Source: Geoanaerobacter sp964528055
GTDB lineage: Bacteria; Desulfobacterota; Desulfuromonadia; Geobacterales; DSM-12255
Assembly: GCA_964528055.1 (NCBI GenBank)
Contig: CAZGQM010000005.1
Span: 177,135-241,134, forward strand
DNA: 64,000 nucleotides
Direction of reading: 5' to 3'
A program made the position numbers and the translations under genes. Of this stretch, positions 1 through 7,612 are shown piece after piece. Each line of letters starts with the position of its first letter. Position 1 is the first letter of the stretch. The notes under the pieces are model-generated. The model worked only from the letters and a program-made list of their open reading frames with translations. It made no database searches and was not told the DNA's origin.

Positions 1-99
1 ATTTTCGCTGATGATTGCATTTGAGATATCCGGTTCTCTTGTCTGCCGAGACGCCTTGTCTTTTTCGAGTTTCTGGAGAGCTTTTAGAATTGAACTCAT
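1..99 (-). CDS. GspB-like protein, N-terminal fragment (runs off the left edge)
   Basis: Only the first 33 codons are inside the window. The reading frame opens with MSSILKALQKLEKDKASR, which resembles the N-terminus of GspB/ExeB-like partners of ExeA-type ATPases in Geobacter-like genomes. Its ATG overlaps the stop codon of the ATPase gene by the ATGA arrangement at 96-99, so the two are translationally coupled. ExeA/ExeB-type pairs help place type II secretion machinery in the envelope. The function is inferred from this short stretch and from the neighbour; the rest of the gene lies outside. Confidence 0.6.
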   Translation of the reverse strand, partial: MSSILKALQKLEKDKASRQTREPDISNAIISEN

Positions 100-1742
100 C
101 GGTTATCCGACCTTCCATGACCTGTCAGTTTAGGATCATTTTCTGTCCCGCTTGCATGGTAGAGCATGAGAAGTGTTCTGGGGCCAGGGATGCCGTCAAC
201 AGAGAGCCGCTGGTTAAGCTGGAATTTTTTTATCGCATCCTGGGTAACTTGATCAAATGTACCGGTTGGTTTCCCGATAAAAGTACCAGCCTCTGCAAGC
301 ATAAGTTGCATGCGGCTGATTTCCTGAGATTTACTGCCAAGCTCTACGCTCTCAGGAAGGTTATGGGTATTGCGCCAGGGAATAAATGCGCGTCCGGTCC
401 AAATGGATTTAAGGTCGGTTTCATTGAGAGTGCGGTTTGCCTGAGAAACAGGCTCAATAAAGAAAGACCCAGCTCTATGTCCGGTCAGCGCCAGATAACG
501 ATTTCCGGAGATACCTGGAAGCCATAGTTCCAAGATGCAGGGAGCGTCTGCTTGAAGCAGTTCGGTGATGCTGCCTGTAAAAGTGAGCAGCCGCAACCCA
601 CGTCGCGCAGATATTCGCTCCAATCCAGCTTGTACGGTTTTGCCAGCATATCCAACAACCGGTCTTACGTTCCAGAGTTTTGCCAGTTCGTTGAATCCTT
701 GAAGAGCAGTGGCGATTTCTTTCTGTTTACCCAGCTCAAGACTAAGATTTTCAATAGGTGTTCTTTCATTGGTAATAAGTAATTGAGCCGAGGCAGCAGG
801 TGAGGAGGGCTTGTTGGAGGGAGAGATCTGTTTGTCTAACAAGGCTGAAGCAAGTATTGTAATTGTTGCGGTAAGTGATGTGGCGAGCAGCAGGATGCCG
901 TAAATTTTTCGATTGCGAATCTCAGAAGCAGTGAGGGAGGGTCTCTTAAGTTCATGTACGGCTTGAGCCACCATTTTTGGCGTAATTTCGCGAGTCTCTT
1001 CCGTGAAGCCGATAAGGAGCGCACGATCACAGATTACATTGATCAGTCTGGGTAAACCCTTAGTATGACGGAATATTTTCTTAAATGCGGAAGGAGTGAA
1101 GGTTACTGCACGCCACCCGCCAGCAATTTCCAGCCGATGGTCTATATATGATCTCATATCTTCAAAGTCGAGAGGGTGGAGATGAAACCTGACCGTAATC
1201 CTTTGGCTCAACTGACGGAGGTTATCGCTTTCGAGCATCTTGCATAGCTCAGGCTGACCGGCCAGAACAATCTGGATCAGCTTGATGGTGTCGGTCTCAA
1301 GGTTTGAAAGCATTCTTATCTGCTCAAGGACAACCGGGTCAAGATTCTGGGCTTCATCTATAACAAGAACCACGGTACGGTTGGCAGCATTTTCCTGTAG
1401 GAGGAATTGGTTGAGAGCATGTATCAACTCATCAATGCTGCCGGAGTGGGAAATTCCGAACTCCCTGTTTATGGTTCGTAACAGTTCATCAGCCGAAAGA
1501 CGAGGATTGAAGATTAGTGCCGTTCGGTGCTTGGCATCGTCCAATTGACCAAGTAACGCACGAAGGATGGTGGTTTTACCTGAGCCGACCTCGCCTGTCA
1601 ATTCAATAAAACCTGCGTGGCTGTCTATGCCATAAAGAAGATGGGCAAAGGCTTCGCGGTGGAATTTGCTAAGAAAAATAAAACGTGGATTGGGTGTTAG
1701 TGCGAATGGGAATTCCTTGAATCCGAAGTAATCGCAGTACAT
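96..1742 (-). CDS. ExeA/GspA-type AAA ATPase with peptidoglycan-binding domain
   Basis: A 548-residue protein. It has an ExeA-type AAA domain with Walker A GEVGSGKTT near residues 50-58 and Walker B VVLVIDEAQ near 124-132. A single membrane segment follows near 279-302. The C-terminus (about 475-545) looks like a PG_binding_1 domain, with the QxxLxxAG and DGxxGPxT patterns. ExeA-family proteins use ATP and bind peptidoglycan to help assemble the type II secretion secretin. I start it at MYCDYFGFKEFPF because this is the conserved ExeA N-terminus; an in-frame ATG 24 bases upstream adds only MLNGRAIH. It overlaps the GspB-like gene by four bases. Confidence 0.85.
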   Translation of the reverse strand: MYCDYFGFKEFPFALTPNPRFIFLSKFHREAFAHLLYGIDSHAGFIELTGEVGSGKTTILRALLGQLDDAKHRTALIFNPRLSADELLRTINREFGISHSGSIDELIHALNQFLLQENAANRTVVLVIDEAQNLDPVVLEQIRMLSNLETDTIKLIQIVLAGQPELCKMLESDNLRQLSQRITVRFHLHPLDFEDMRSYIDHRLEIAGGWRAVTFTPSAFKKIFRHTKGLPRLINVICDRALLIGFTEETREITPKMVAQAVHELKRPSLTASEIRNRKIYGILLLATSLTATITILASALLDKQISPSNKPSSPAASAQLLITNERTPIENLSLELGKQKEIATALQGFNELAKLWNVRPVVGYAGKTVQAGLERISARRGLRLLTFTGSITELLQADAPCILELWLPGISGNRYLALTGHRAGSFFIEPVSQANRTLNETDLKSIWTGRAFIPWRNTHNLPESVELGSKSQEISRMQLMLAEAGTFIGKPTGTFDQVTQDAIKKFQLNQRLSVDGIPGPRTLLMLYHASGTENDPKLTGHGRSDNR

Positions 1743-1878
1743 ATGGATTGCTCGTCCGTTCAGCACAGGTGGAGGTCAATAATTTATTACTATTTCATAA
1801 ACCCTCTGATTTATCAAGGTTATAAAGTGATATTATTGGGGCAACAGACGGATATCGCAAGCAGACGGAGGAGCGGTG

Positions 1879-3222
1879 TTATTTGTTCCCGGTTCCAACC
1901 TTTCCCATGATTTCAAGTCCTCTCAAGAGTTCCAGTGCCCTCGAAAGCTGGAAATCACGTTTACTATCCTCATCGACGATTTTTGAGTGCGTTTTCTCTG
2001 GGTGAGTTTCCTTTTCCGTGACTTCAATGGCCTCGATTGGTTTCAGGCTTCCGTCAAGATCCTTTTCCTTGACATGGCTATCCGCTGTCTTTACTGGCAG
2101 ATCAGGGAAGATAACTGGGTTCACTATAATGTCTGGAGTGATCCCCTTGGCCTGAATTGAACGACCGCTCGGAGTGTAGTATCTGGCTGTAGTCAGCTTC
2201 AGTCCTGCATTATCACGCATCGGAATTACGGATTGCACCGATCCCTTGCCGAAGGTTTGAGTTCCCATGATGATGGCTCGTTTGTGGTCCTGCAAAGCGC
2301 CGGCTAAAATCTCAGAAGCACTGGCACTTCCACCATTAACCAGTACCACGATGGGATAGTGCGGTTCCTTGTCTCCGATTTTTGTAGAGAGTTTCATCTT
2401 GGATGTGGGGTCACGCCCTTCTGTATACACAACGAGGCCGTCGTTTAGTCCCTCCCCGACAAAGTTGTTCGCCACTTCTACTGCCTGATTGAGGAGGCCG
2501 CCCGGATTATTTCGCAGGTCGATTACCAGACCCTTGATATCTCCGTTGTTCCGCGCTTTGAGGGCTGAAAGAGCTTTCGTGAATTCAGGTCCGGTAGTTT
2601 CTTGAAAGTGGCTTATTCTGATATAGCCGTAACCAGGTTCAATGGTTCTAGATTTGAGGCTTTTTGTCTGGATTATGTCCCTTATTATCGGAAAGACGAG
2701 AGGTGCGCCATTACCTTCCCTCAGAATTGACAGGGTAACCCGCGTCTTCTTTTCGCCTCGCATCTTGCTAACGGCTTCACTTATGGACATTCCTCTGGTA
2801 GGTTTGTCGTCAATCTTCCATATGTGATCATTAGCTTTCAGTCCAACCCTGTAGCCGGGTGTGTCTTCTATCGGCGCAATGATCATCAATTTGTTGTCCT
2901 TCATGGAGATTTCAATTCCGATTCCTCCAAAAGAGCCGGACATCTGGACTTTCATTTCCTTGAAGGATTCGGCCGGCATGAATGAACTGTGTGGATCCAA
3001 AGATGAGAGCATACCGGTTATTGCGCTCTGCATCAGCTTTTTGCTGTCTACTTCCTCTACATACTGCTTTTTGATTATTTCGATGACTTCGGAAAAAAGT
3101 CGGATACTGTCTCTATTTCCGAAGGCATGCCTGTCTTGCCTGAGCAACACCCCAACAATTGTTGCAGAGATTATAGCCATCAGTATCAGGCCGAGAATGA
3201 TGCGAAAGGACTTGTTTTTCAT
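1879..3222 (-). CDS. S41-family C-terminal processing peptidase
   Basis: A 447-residue CtpA/Prc-type serine protease. An uncleaved signal or membrane anchor spans residues 7-28, so it should act in the periplasm. A PDZ domain sits near 95-180 and the S41 core follows. The catalytic pair is read as Ser301 in NGGSASASEI and Lys326 in TFGKGSVQ, with the 25-residue spacing known for the family. The C-terminal tail (about 385-425) is rich in Lys, Glu and Asp. An AGGAGG lies 12 bases before the ATG and a good promoter lies further upstream. It is divergent from the fructose-bisphosphatase gene. The physiological substrate cannot be told from the sequence. Confidence 0.9.
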   Translation of the reverse strand: MKNKSFRIILGLILMAIISATIVGVLLRQDRHAFGNRDSIRLFSEVIEIIKKQYVEEVDSKKLMQSAITGMLSSLDPHSSFMPAESFKEMKVQMSGSFGGIGIEISMKDNKLMIIAPIEDTPGYRVGLKANDHIWKIDDKPTRGMSISEAVSKMRGEKKTRVTLSILREGNGAPLVFPIIRDIIQTKSLKSRTIEPGYGYIRISHFQETTGPEFTKALSALKARNNGDIKGLVIDLRNNPGGLLNQAVEVANNFVGEGLNDGLVVYTEGRDPTSKMKLSTKIGDKEPHYPIVVLVNGGSASASEILAGALQDHKRAIIMGTQTFGKGSVQSVIPMRDNAGLKLTTARYYTPSGRSIQAKGITPDIIVNPVIFPDLPVKTADSHVKEKDLDGSLKPIEAIEVTEKETHPEKTHSKIVDEDSKRDFQLSRALELLRGLEIMGKVGTGNK

Positions 3223-3254
3223 AAAACTGTAGTGCCTCCTAAAACAATCTCAAC

Positions 3255-3285
3255 ATTGTAGCAGCTGTTGGGGCTTTATTGTCAA
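3255..3285 (-). promoter_or_regulatory. Sigma-70-type promoter of the S41 peptidase gene
   Basis: On the minus strand: TTGACA (3285-3280), a 19-base spacer, then TACAAT (3260-3255) preceded by TGC, an extended -10. The spacer is longer than ideal, which the extended -10 may offset. The predicted start of transcription near 3248 gives a leader of about 25 bases carrying the AGGAGG. Confidence 0.55.
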
Positions 3286-3401
3286 GCTTTCGGTGATACG
3301 TCAAGTCAATTCGCCAGTTTATAACACATTTCTCTTGCCTTGCCGCATGAATTGCTTTAATCTTCTGTCGTTTCATGAATCCTTTTTGGAGGCATCAAGA
3401 G

Positions 3402-4343
3402 ATGTACAGCGAACCGGGCAAGACCAAGTTTCAGATAGACCTTCGGCGTCACCTGCGTGAACAGGGTATCTGTGAGAACCTGATTCATGTGATCTGTGAG
3501 ATTGCCGAGGCAAGCAAATATGTCATCAATGCGGTCCGCACTGGTGACCTTGGTGTGGCCGGTACCTCAAATCTCTATGGTGAGGAGCAGCTTGCTCTGG
3601 ACGTTCTCTCCGACCGGATCATCAGGAAACGCTTGATTCACACCGGCCTGGTCTGCAATATCGCCTCCGAGGAGATGGATGAGATATTTCAGGCCCAGGC
3701 AGCCTCAGATGGCCTCTATTCAGTTGCTTACGATCCCTTGGATGGTTCTTCTCTTGTTGATGTGAATCTTGCCGTGGGTACAATTGTCTCCATTTACAAG
3801 GGGCACGACCTTCTTCAAACCGGTCGCAACCAGGTGGCGGCCATGTATATACTCTACGGCCCCAGAGTTTCTCTCGTCTATTCGGTAGGTCAAGGTGTTT
3901 ATGAGTTTACACTTAACCAGTTGATGGAATTCACACTTACCCGCGAAAACGTGACCATGAAGCCTGCCGGAGACATCTATTCGCCAGGGGGGCTTCGTAA
4001 AAAGTACTCACCCGAGAATGAAAAGTTTATCCGCTATCTAGAGGAGAAGGGGAGCAAACTCCGCTATTCTGGCGGTTTTGTGCCTGACATTAATCAGATT
4101 CTCATGAAGGGTAAGGGAATTTTCATGTACCCGGCCTTGCAAGGCGCGCCGAATGGAAAGCTGCGTCTACTCTTCGAACTGAACTCCATGGCATATCTTA
4201 TCGAACAGGCTGGTGGTGCTGCAAGTAATGGCCTGGTCGAAATCCTTGATATTCCACCAGAGAGTCTGGACCATCGTGCGCCGGTCTATATCGGTTGCAG
4301 GGAGGACGTGGAGAAAGCCAAGGAATTTCTTAGCGGCATTTAG
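3402..4343 (+). CDS. fbp: Class I fructose-1,6-bisphosphatase
   Basis: A 313-residue protein hydrolysing fructose 1,6-bisphosphate to fructose 6-phosphate in gluconeogenesis, which acetate-using Geobacter-like bacteria depend on. Diagnostic stretches are the metal-binding DPLDGSSLVDVN, the substrate-side RYSGGFVPDINQIL and GIFMYPA, the C-terminal EQAGGAASNG, and a closing APVYIGCREDV. I chose the ATG at 3402 because GGAGG at 3388-3392 stands 9 bases before it; an in-frame ATG at 3375 lacks such a site. Cytoplasmic. The next gene starts 32 bases downstream and is probably cotranscribed. Confidence 0.93.
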   Translation: MYSEPGKTKFQIDLRRHLREQGICENLIHVICEIAEASKYVINAVRTGDLGVAGTSNLYGEEQLALDVLSDRIIRKRLIHTGLVCNIASEEMDEIFQAQAASDGLYSVAYDPLDGSSLVDVNLAVGTIVSIYKGHDLLQTGRNQVAAMYILYGPRVSLVYSVGQGVYEFTLNQLMEFTLTRENVTMKPAGDIYSPGGLRKKYSPENEKFIRYLEEKGSKLRYSGGFVPDINQILMKGKGIFMYPALQGAPNGKLRLLFELNSMAYLIEQAGGAASNGLVEILDIPPESLDHRAPVYIGCREDVEKAKEFLSGI

Positions 4344-4375
4344 GAGTTTAGTAACTTTTTGATGATGAGGTGATC

Positions 4376-4645
4376 ATGGAGCTGCAGTCTAAACCACAAC
4401 GTCTTTGTAGCGAGATACAGCTTTTCGATATCTGTGATCTGGATGTTTGCGGTCACAGGGATGGTCGTTACTGCACAAAGGGAGAAATCCTGGCACGTTT
4501 CGAGGCAATCCATGAGGCCGATGACAGATCTCCTGAGCAGTTTTTTGCAGAAGAATTAGACGAAGTTGAAGGTGCAGGGGATCTAGGTTACGACGAAGCC
4601 TACGGTGTGGACGAGTACGGTGAAGACGATGATGACGATCTGTAA
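4376..4645 (+). CDS. Small acidic protein with conserved-looking cysteines, function unknown
   Basis: An 89-residue protein that I cannot assign. The first half carries four cysteines in LCSEIQLFDICDLDVCGH and GRYCTKG, which could hold a metal. The second half is strongly acidic and ends GEDDDDDL. There is no signal peptide or membrane segment. The ATG at 4376 follows a GAGG by 5 bases; an in-frame GTG at 4370 is the alternative. It sits between fbp and a strong terminator, so it is the last gene of that unit. The cysteine pattern suggests a small metal- or redox-linked protein, but that is inference. Confidence 0.65.
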   Translation: MELQSKPQRLCSEIQLFDICDLDVCGHRDGRYCTKGEILARFEAIHEADDRSPEQFFAEELDEVEGAGDLGYDEAYGVDEYGEDDDDDL

Positions 4646-4667
4646 ATCCCTGTTGCTAAGTCTTTCA

Positions 4668-4705
4668 AACTGGCCGCTCACTTTTCTGGGCGGCCAGTTT
4701 TTTTT
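4668..4705 (+). terminator. Rho-independent terminator after the fbp unit
   Basis: AAACTGGCCGC pairs with GCGGCCAGTTT across a 12-base loop, followed directly by a run of T (to about 4705). It separates the fbp unit from the regulator gene. Confidence 0.9.
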
Positions 4706-4774
4706 GTTCTAAAGTTGAACACCACTCCGCCGATACTAGGGAACATATGGTACTATGCGTGTATGGAGGGGAAA

Positions 4775-6226
4775 ATGAAACATAGCATGCTGATTCTTGA
4801 CGACGATGTGTCGATATTACAGATGCTAAAGACCAATTTAGCTAGTGAGGATATGCACGTTTTTCTTGAAAGCGATAGTGAGACGGCTATCAAGTGCGTA
4901 CTTACGGAACACCCAAGTGTTGCCATCATTGATATCAATCTCCCTAACAAGTCAGGATTTGAGGTTCTTCAAAAGATCAAGAAAATCGATCCGGGGCTGT
5001 CGGTTATCATGGCAACTGCTCACAATACCACGCAGAACGCCATCGAGGCCATGAAACACGGGGCATATGATTATGTTACAAAACCCTTCGACTTCAGGAA
5101 GCTGAAAGCTACCGTTCAGAAAGCACTGGAGTGCAATCTGCTCAACCGGAAGGTGCGATTTACCAAGGAGCGGGAGCAGTTCAACAAGGAAGAGCTTGAC
5201 GATAATATTATGATTGGCTCTGCTCCAGAGATGATCGAGATTTGGAAAATGGTAGGGAAGATAGCTGATTCAGACGCAACAGTGTTGATCCAGGGAGAAA
5301 GTGGGACCGGTAAGGAGCTTCTGGCCCGCGCAGTCTACAATAACTCCAAACGCAAGAACAGACCCTTTCTTGCGGTCAACTGTGCAGCACTCCCTGAAAC
5401 TCTTCTTGAGAGCGAGTTATTCGGCCACGAAAAGGGTGCCTTTACCGATGCACACATGCGACGTATCGGAAAGTTTGAGCAGTGCAACGGCGGGACTATT
5501 TTTCTCGATGAGATCGGTGAAATGAGCATCGCAAACCAGGGGAAACTCCTACGGGTGCTTGAAAATCAGGAGTTTGAACGGGTTGGAGGGAATGAGACTA
5601 TCAAGGTGGATGTTCGCGTCATAGCTGCCACAAATAAATCGCTTCTTCAGCAGGTGAAGGAAAAGGCATTTCGCCTAGACCTGTTTTATCGTCTCAGGGT
5701 TATCTCATTCTATATTCCGACGCTTAGGGACAGGATGGAGGATATTCCTCTATTGATTGACCTTTTCGTTCGTCGTTTTTCCCAAAAGTATGCCAAGAGC
5801 ATAAAGGGTATTGCTCCCGAGGCCCAGGATATGTTGGTCAATCATCCATGGGAAGGAAACATTCGTGAGTTGAAGAATGTTATCAATTCTGCAACAGTCC
5901 TCTGCAAAGGAGATGTGCTTCTGCCGCAGGACTTCGAATCTCTTCTTCAGGCGAAGACCGGAATGAAGGAGATCGACCTTGATCTTGCAGGGGACGATTA
6001 TTATGCGGTCTTCTGGAGTATGCTGGAGCCTGTCTTTGAAGGTCTTTGCGTCAAAAACAAGGGGGCCATTTACGAGAATATCAATATGGGCTTGGAGAAG
6101 GCCCTTATCCATATGGCAATGCAGAAGAGCAGCAACAATCAGGTTGTTGCATCCAAGCTTCTGGGAATAAGTCGCAATACGCTACGAGACCGTCTGGAGC
6201 GATACAAGTTCGGAAGTCCCGAATGA
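4775..6226 (+). CDS. NtrC-family sigma-54-dependent response regulator
   Basis: A 483-residue enhancer-binding protein. Residues 1-115 are a receiver domain with phospho-acceptor Asp53 and Lys103. A linker follows, then the AAA+ sigma-54-interaction domain with Walker A GESGTGKE (about 174-181) and the GAFTDA sigma-54 contact loop (221-226). A Fis-type helix-turn-helix (NNQVVASKLLGISRNTLRDR) closes it. Regulators of this kind open sigma-54 promoters when phosphorylated. I start at the ATG at 4775 because GGAGGGG (4765-4771) precedes it. No histidine kinase is adjacent, so the partner is elsewhere. It is a possible but unproven regulator of the sigma-54 promoters near 32.5-32.75 kb. Confidence 0.92.
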   Translation: MKHSMLILDDDVSILQMLKTNLASEDMHVFLESDSETAIKCVLTEHPSVAIIDINLPNKSGFEVLQKIKKIDPGLSVIMATAHNTTQNAIEAMKHGAYDYVTKPFDFRKLKATVQKALECNLLNRKVRFTKEREQFNKEELDDNIMIGSAPEMIEIWKMVGKIADSDATVLIQGESGTGKELLARAVYNNSKRKNRPFLAVNCAALPETLLESELFGHEKGAFTDAHMRRIGKFEQCNGGTIFLDEIGEMSIANQGKLLRVLENQEFERVGGNETIKVDVRVIAATNKSLLQQVKEKAFRLDLFYRLRVISFYIPTLRDRMEDIPLLIDLFVRRFSQKYAKSIKGIAPEAQDMLVNHPWEGNIRELKNVINSATVLCKGDVLLPQDFESLLQAKTGMKEIDLDLAGDDYYAVFWSMLEPVFEGLCVKNKGAIYENINMGLEKALIHMAMQKSSNNQVVASKLLGISRNTLRDRLERYKFGSPE

Positions 6227-6268
6227 CCGTGACATAGCAGATAAATGTTCACAAAGGAAACTTGAGTC

Positions 6269-6303
6269 AATGCGGCGGCAGCTCTCTTGCCGCCGCATTT
6301 TTT
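6269..6303 (+). terminator. Rho-independent terminator after the NtrC-family gene
   Basis: AATGCGGCGGCA pairs with TGCCGCCGCATT around a short loop, followed by six T. It lies 42 bases after the stop codon. Confidence 0.9.
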
Positions 6304-6384
6304 GCCTGTAATTGCGTGTCACCCGGCGTTGTGTTATAACGACAGGCATACAACTGCATCTACTCGCAATTTTCTGGAGGTACA

Positions 6385-7596
6385 ATGCGCATCACTACAA
6401 TATTAATGATACTCGTTCTTATGTTAACCTCCAGTGCTGTTGCTGCGGAAAAGAAGGCTGACAGCCCCAAGAACTCCGGAAAGAAGGCTCAAGTCAAATC
6501 ACTGAAGCCATCTCCTTCAGCACCTGTAATACAAGGTGAGTTTGCGCGTGAATTGATCAAAGTGTTCGGATGGGAAGGGGGGATCCCTGAGGAGTCGAAG
6601 GAGCGGGATTATCTGGTGATACTTCAGGGCAAGAGAACGTTCAAATTCGAGGCTGAAAAAATATTCAATCCTAAGACCGATGGCGTTTCAGTGCGTAAGT
6701 TCGACCTGATCGGTCCTTTCAGCGGCGAGTCTTGGCTGGGAGGGGTCACGACTCCTGTCATAGTGCATTTTAAAGTTTTTATACCTATGGATGGCAACTA
6801 CCGGCTCTTTGCAGCAGCCAAGGGGAATGGACAGCTCTGGAAGCTCGCAGGCAAGGAGTATATAGTCAACTCAGGTGATCGGCTGGCAGTAACTCAGGTG
6901 GCTACTGTGACGCTAAAGGCCGGCGAGTTTGAATTTGAAATGGTCATGCCTCCCGATGGGGGGATAGATTATCTTGTTTTATCCGACCGCGATTTTACCT
7001 CAATAGAACCGCTCGGAGGTTGGCGATTCAGAGAACCTCTAAGCAATGCCGAACTTGCACAGATCTCCGCAACCCTTCTTGGCTGGGAGGATCAACTTCC
7101 TCTGAATGAGAAAATTGGCGTTACGACTGTCGTAGCAGCTGACCTGCCAGATCTCCCTGCTTCTCTACATTCGACTGATGCTGGATTTTATGGCCAATTC
7201 ACTGGTAAACAGTGGATTAGAGCAAGTTCACAGACAGCAGATATTGAGATTCCGATCTCATTGCCGGTAACTGGCGTGTACGGCCTGAAACTCCGTGTCA
7301 TGGGAGAGTCTTTCAAGGCAAATCTTGATGGTATGCCTCTCGTGATCCCAGCAAAACCCTATCTTGACTGGGTAGATCTTGGGCTCCACCGCCTGGTAGA
7401 CGGCACCCATACACTCCAGGTGACGCTTCCGCCTTATGGTGGTATTGATGCCTTGATCATAGAACCACGGAAATCGACGCCCGAGGCTTACATGAATCTG
7501 GTCGGCATAAAAGGTGACCCTATGGCTATTGTAACGAATGCCGAGAAGGATAAGATCTTGACTCAACTCGTGGAACGTTTCACAACACGGAAGTAA
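6385..7596 (+). CDS. Secreted two-module beta-rich protein, function unknown
   Basis: A 403-residue exported protein. A clear signal peptide (1-21) ends at VAA, followed by a Lys/Ser/Pro-rich stretch. Two related modules follow, near residues 50-210 and 215-385. Each has a line of the kind LLGWEDQLP or VFGWEGGIP at its start, and each ends in PPDGGIDYLVL or PPYGGIDALII. This repeated G-G-I-D ending suggests duplicated jelly-roll, carbohydrate-binding-like folds, though no family is certain. GGAGG sits 7-8 bases before the ATG. comEC starts 16 bases after the stop, so the two are probably cotranscribed. Whether it helps DNA uptake or simply shares the promoter is unknown. Confidence 0.75.
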   Translation: MRITTILMILVLMLTSSAVAAEKKADSPKNSGKKAQVKSLKPSPSAPVIQGEFARELIKVFGWEGGIPEESKERDYLVILQGKRTFKFEAEKIFNPKTDGVSVRKFDLIGPFSGESWLGGVTTPVIVHFKVFIPMDGNYRLFAAAKGNGQLWKLAGKEYIVNSGDRLAVTQVATVTLKAGEFEFEMVMPPDGGIDYLVLSDRDFTSIEPLGGWRFREPLSNAELAQISATLLGWEDQLPLNEKIGVTTVVAADLPDLPASLHSTDAGFYGQFTGKQWIRASSQTADIEIPISLPVTGVYGLKLRVMGESFKANLDGMPLVIPAKPYLDWVDLGLHRLVDGTHTLQVTLPPYGGIDALIIEPRKSTPEAYMNLVGIKGDPMAIVTNAEKDKILTQLVERFTTRK

Positions 7597-7612
7597 ATCA
7601 GCAGCCGCTGCA

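Noticed and set aside
552..782. Open frames on the plus strand opposite the ExeA-type ATPase
   Set aside because: They are shadows of a clearly coding minus-strand gene and lack start signals.
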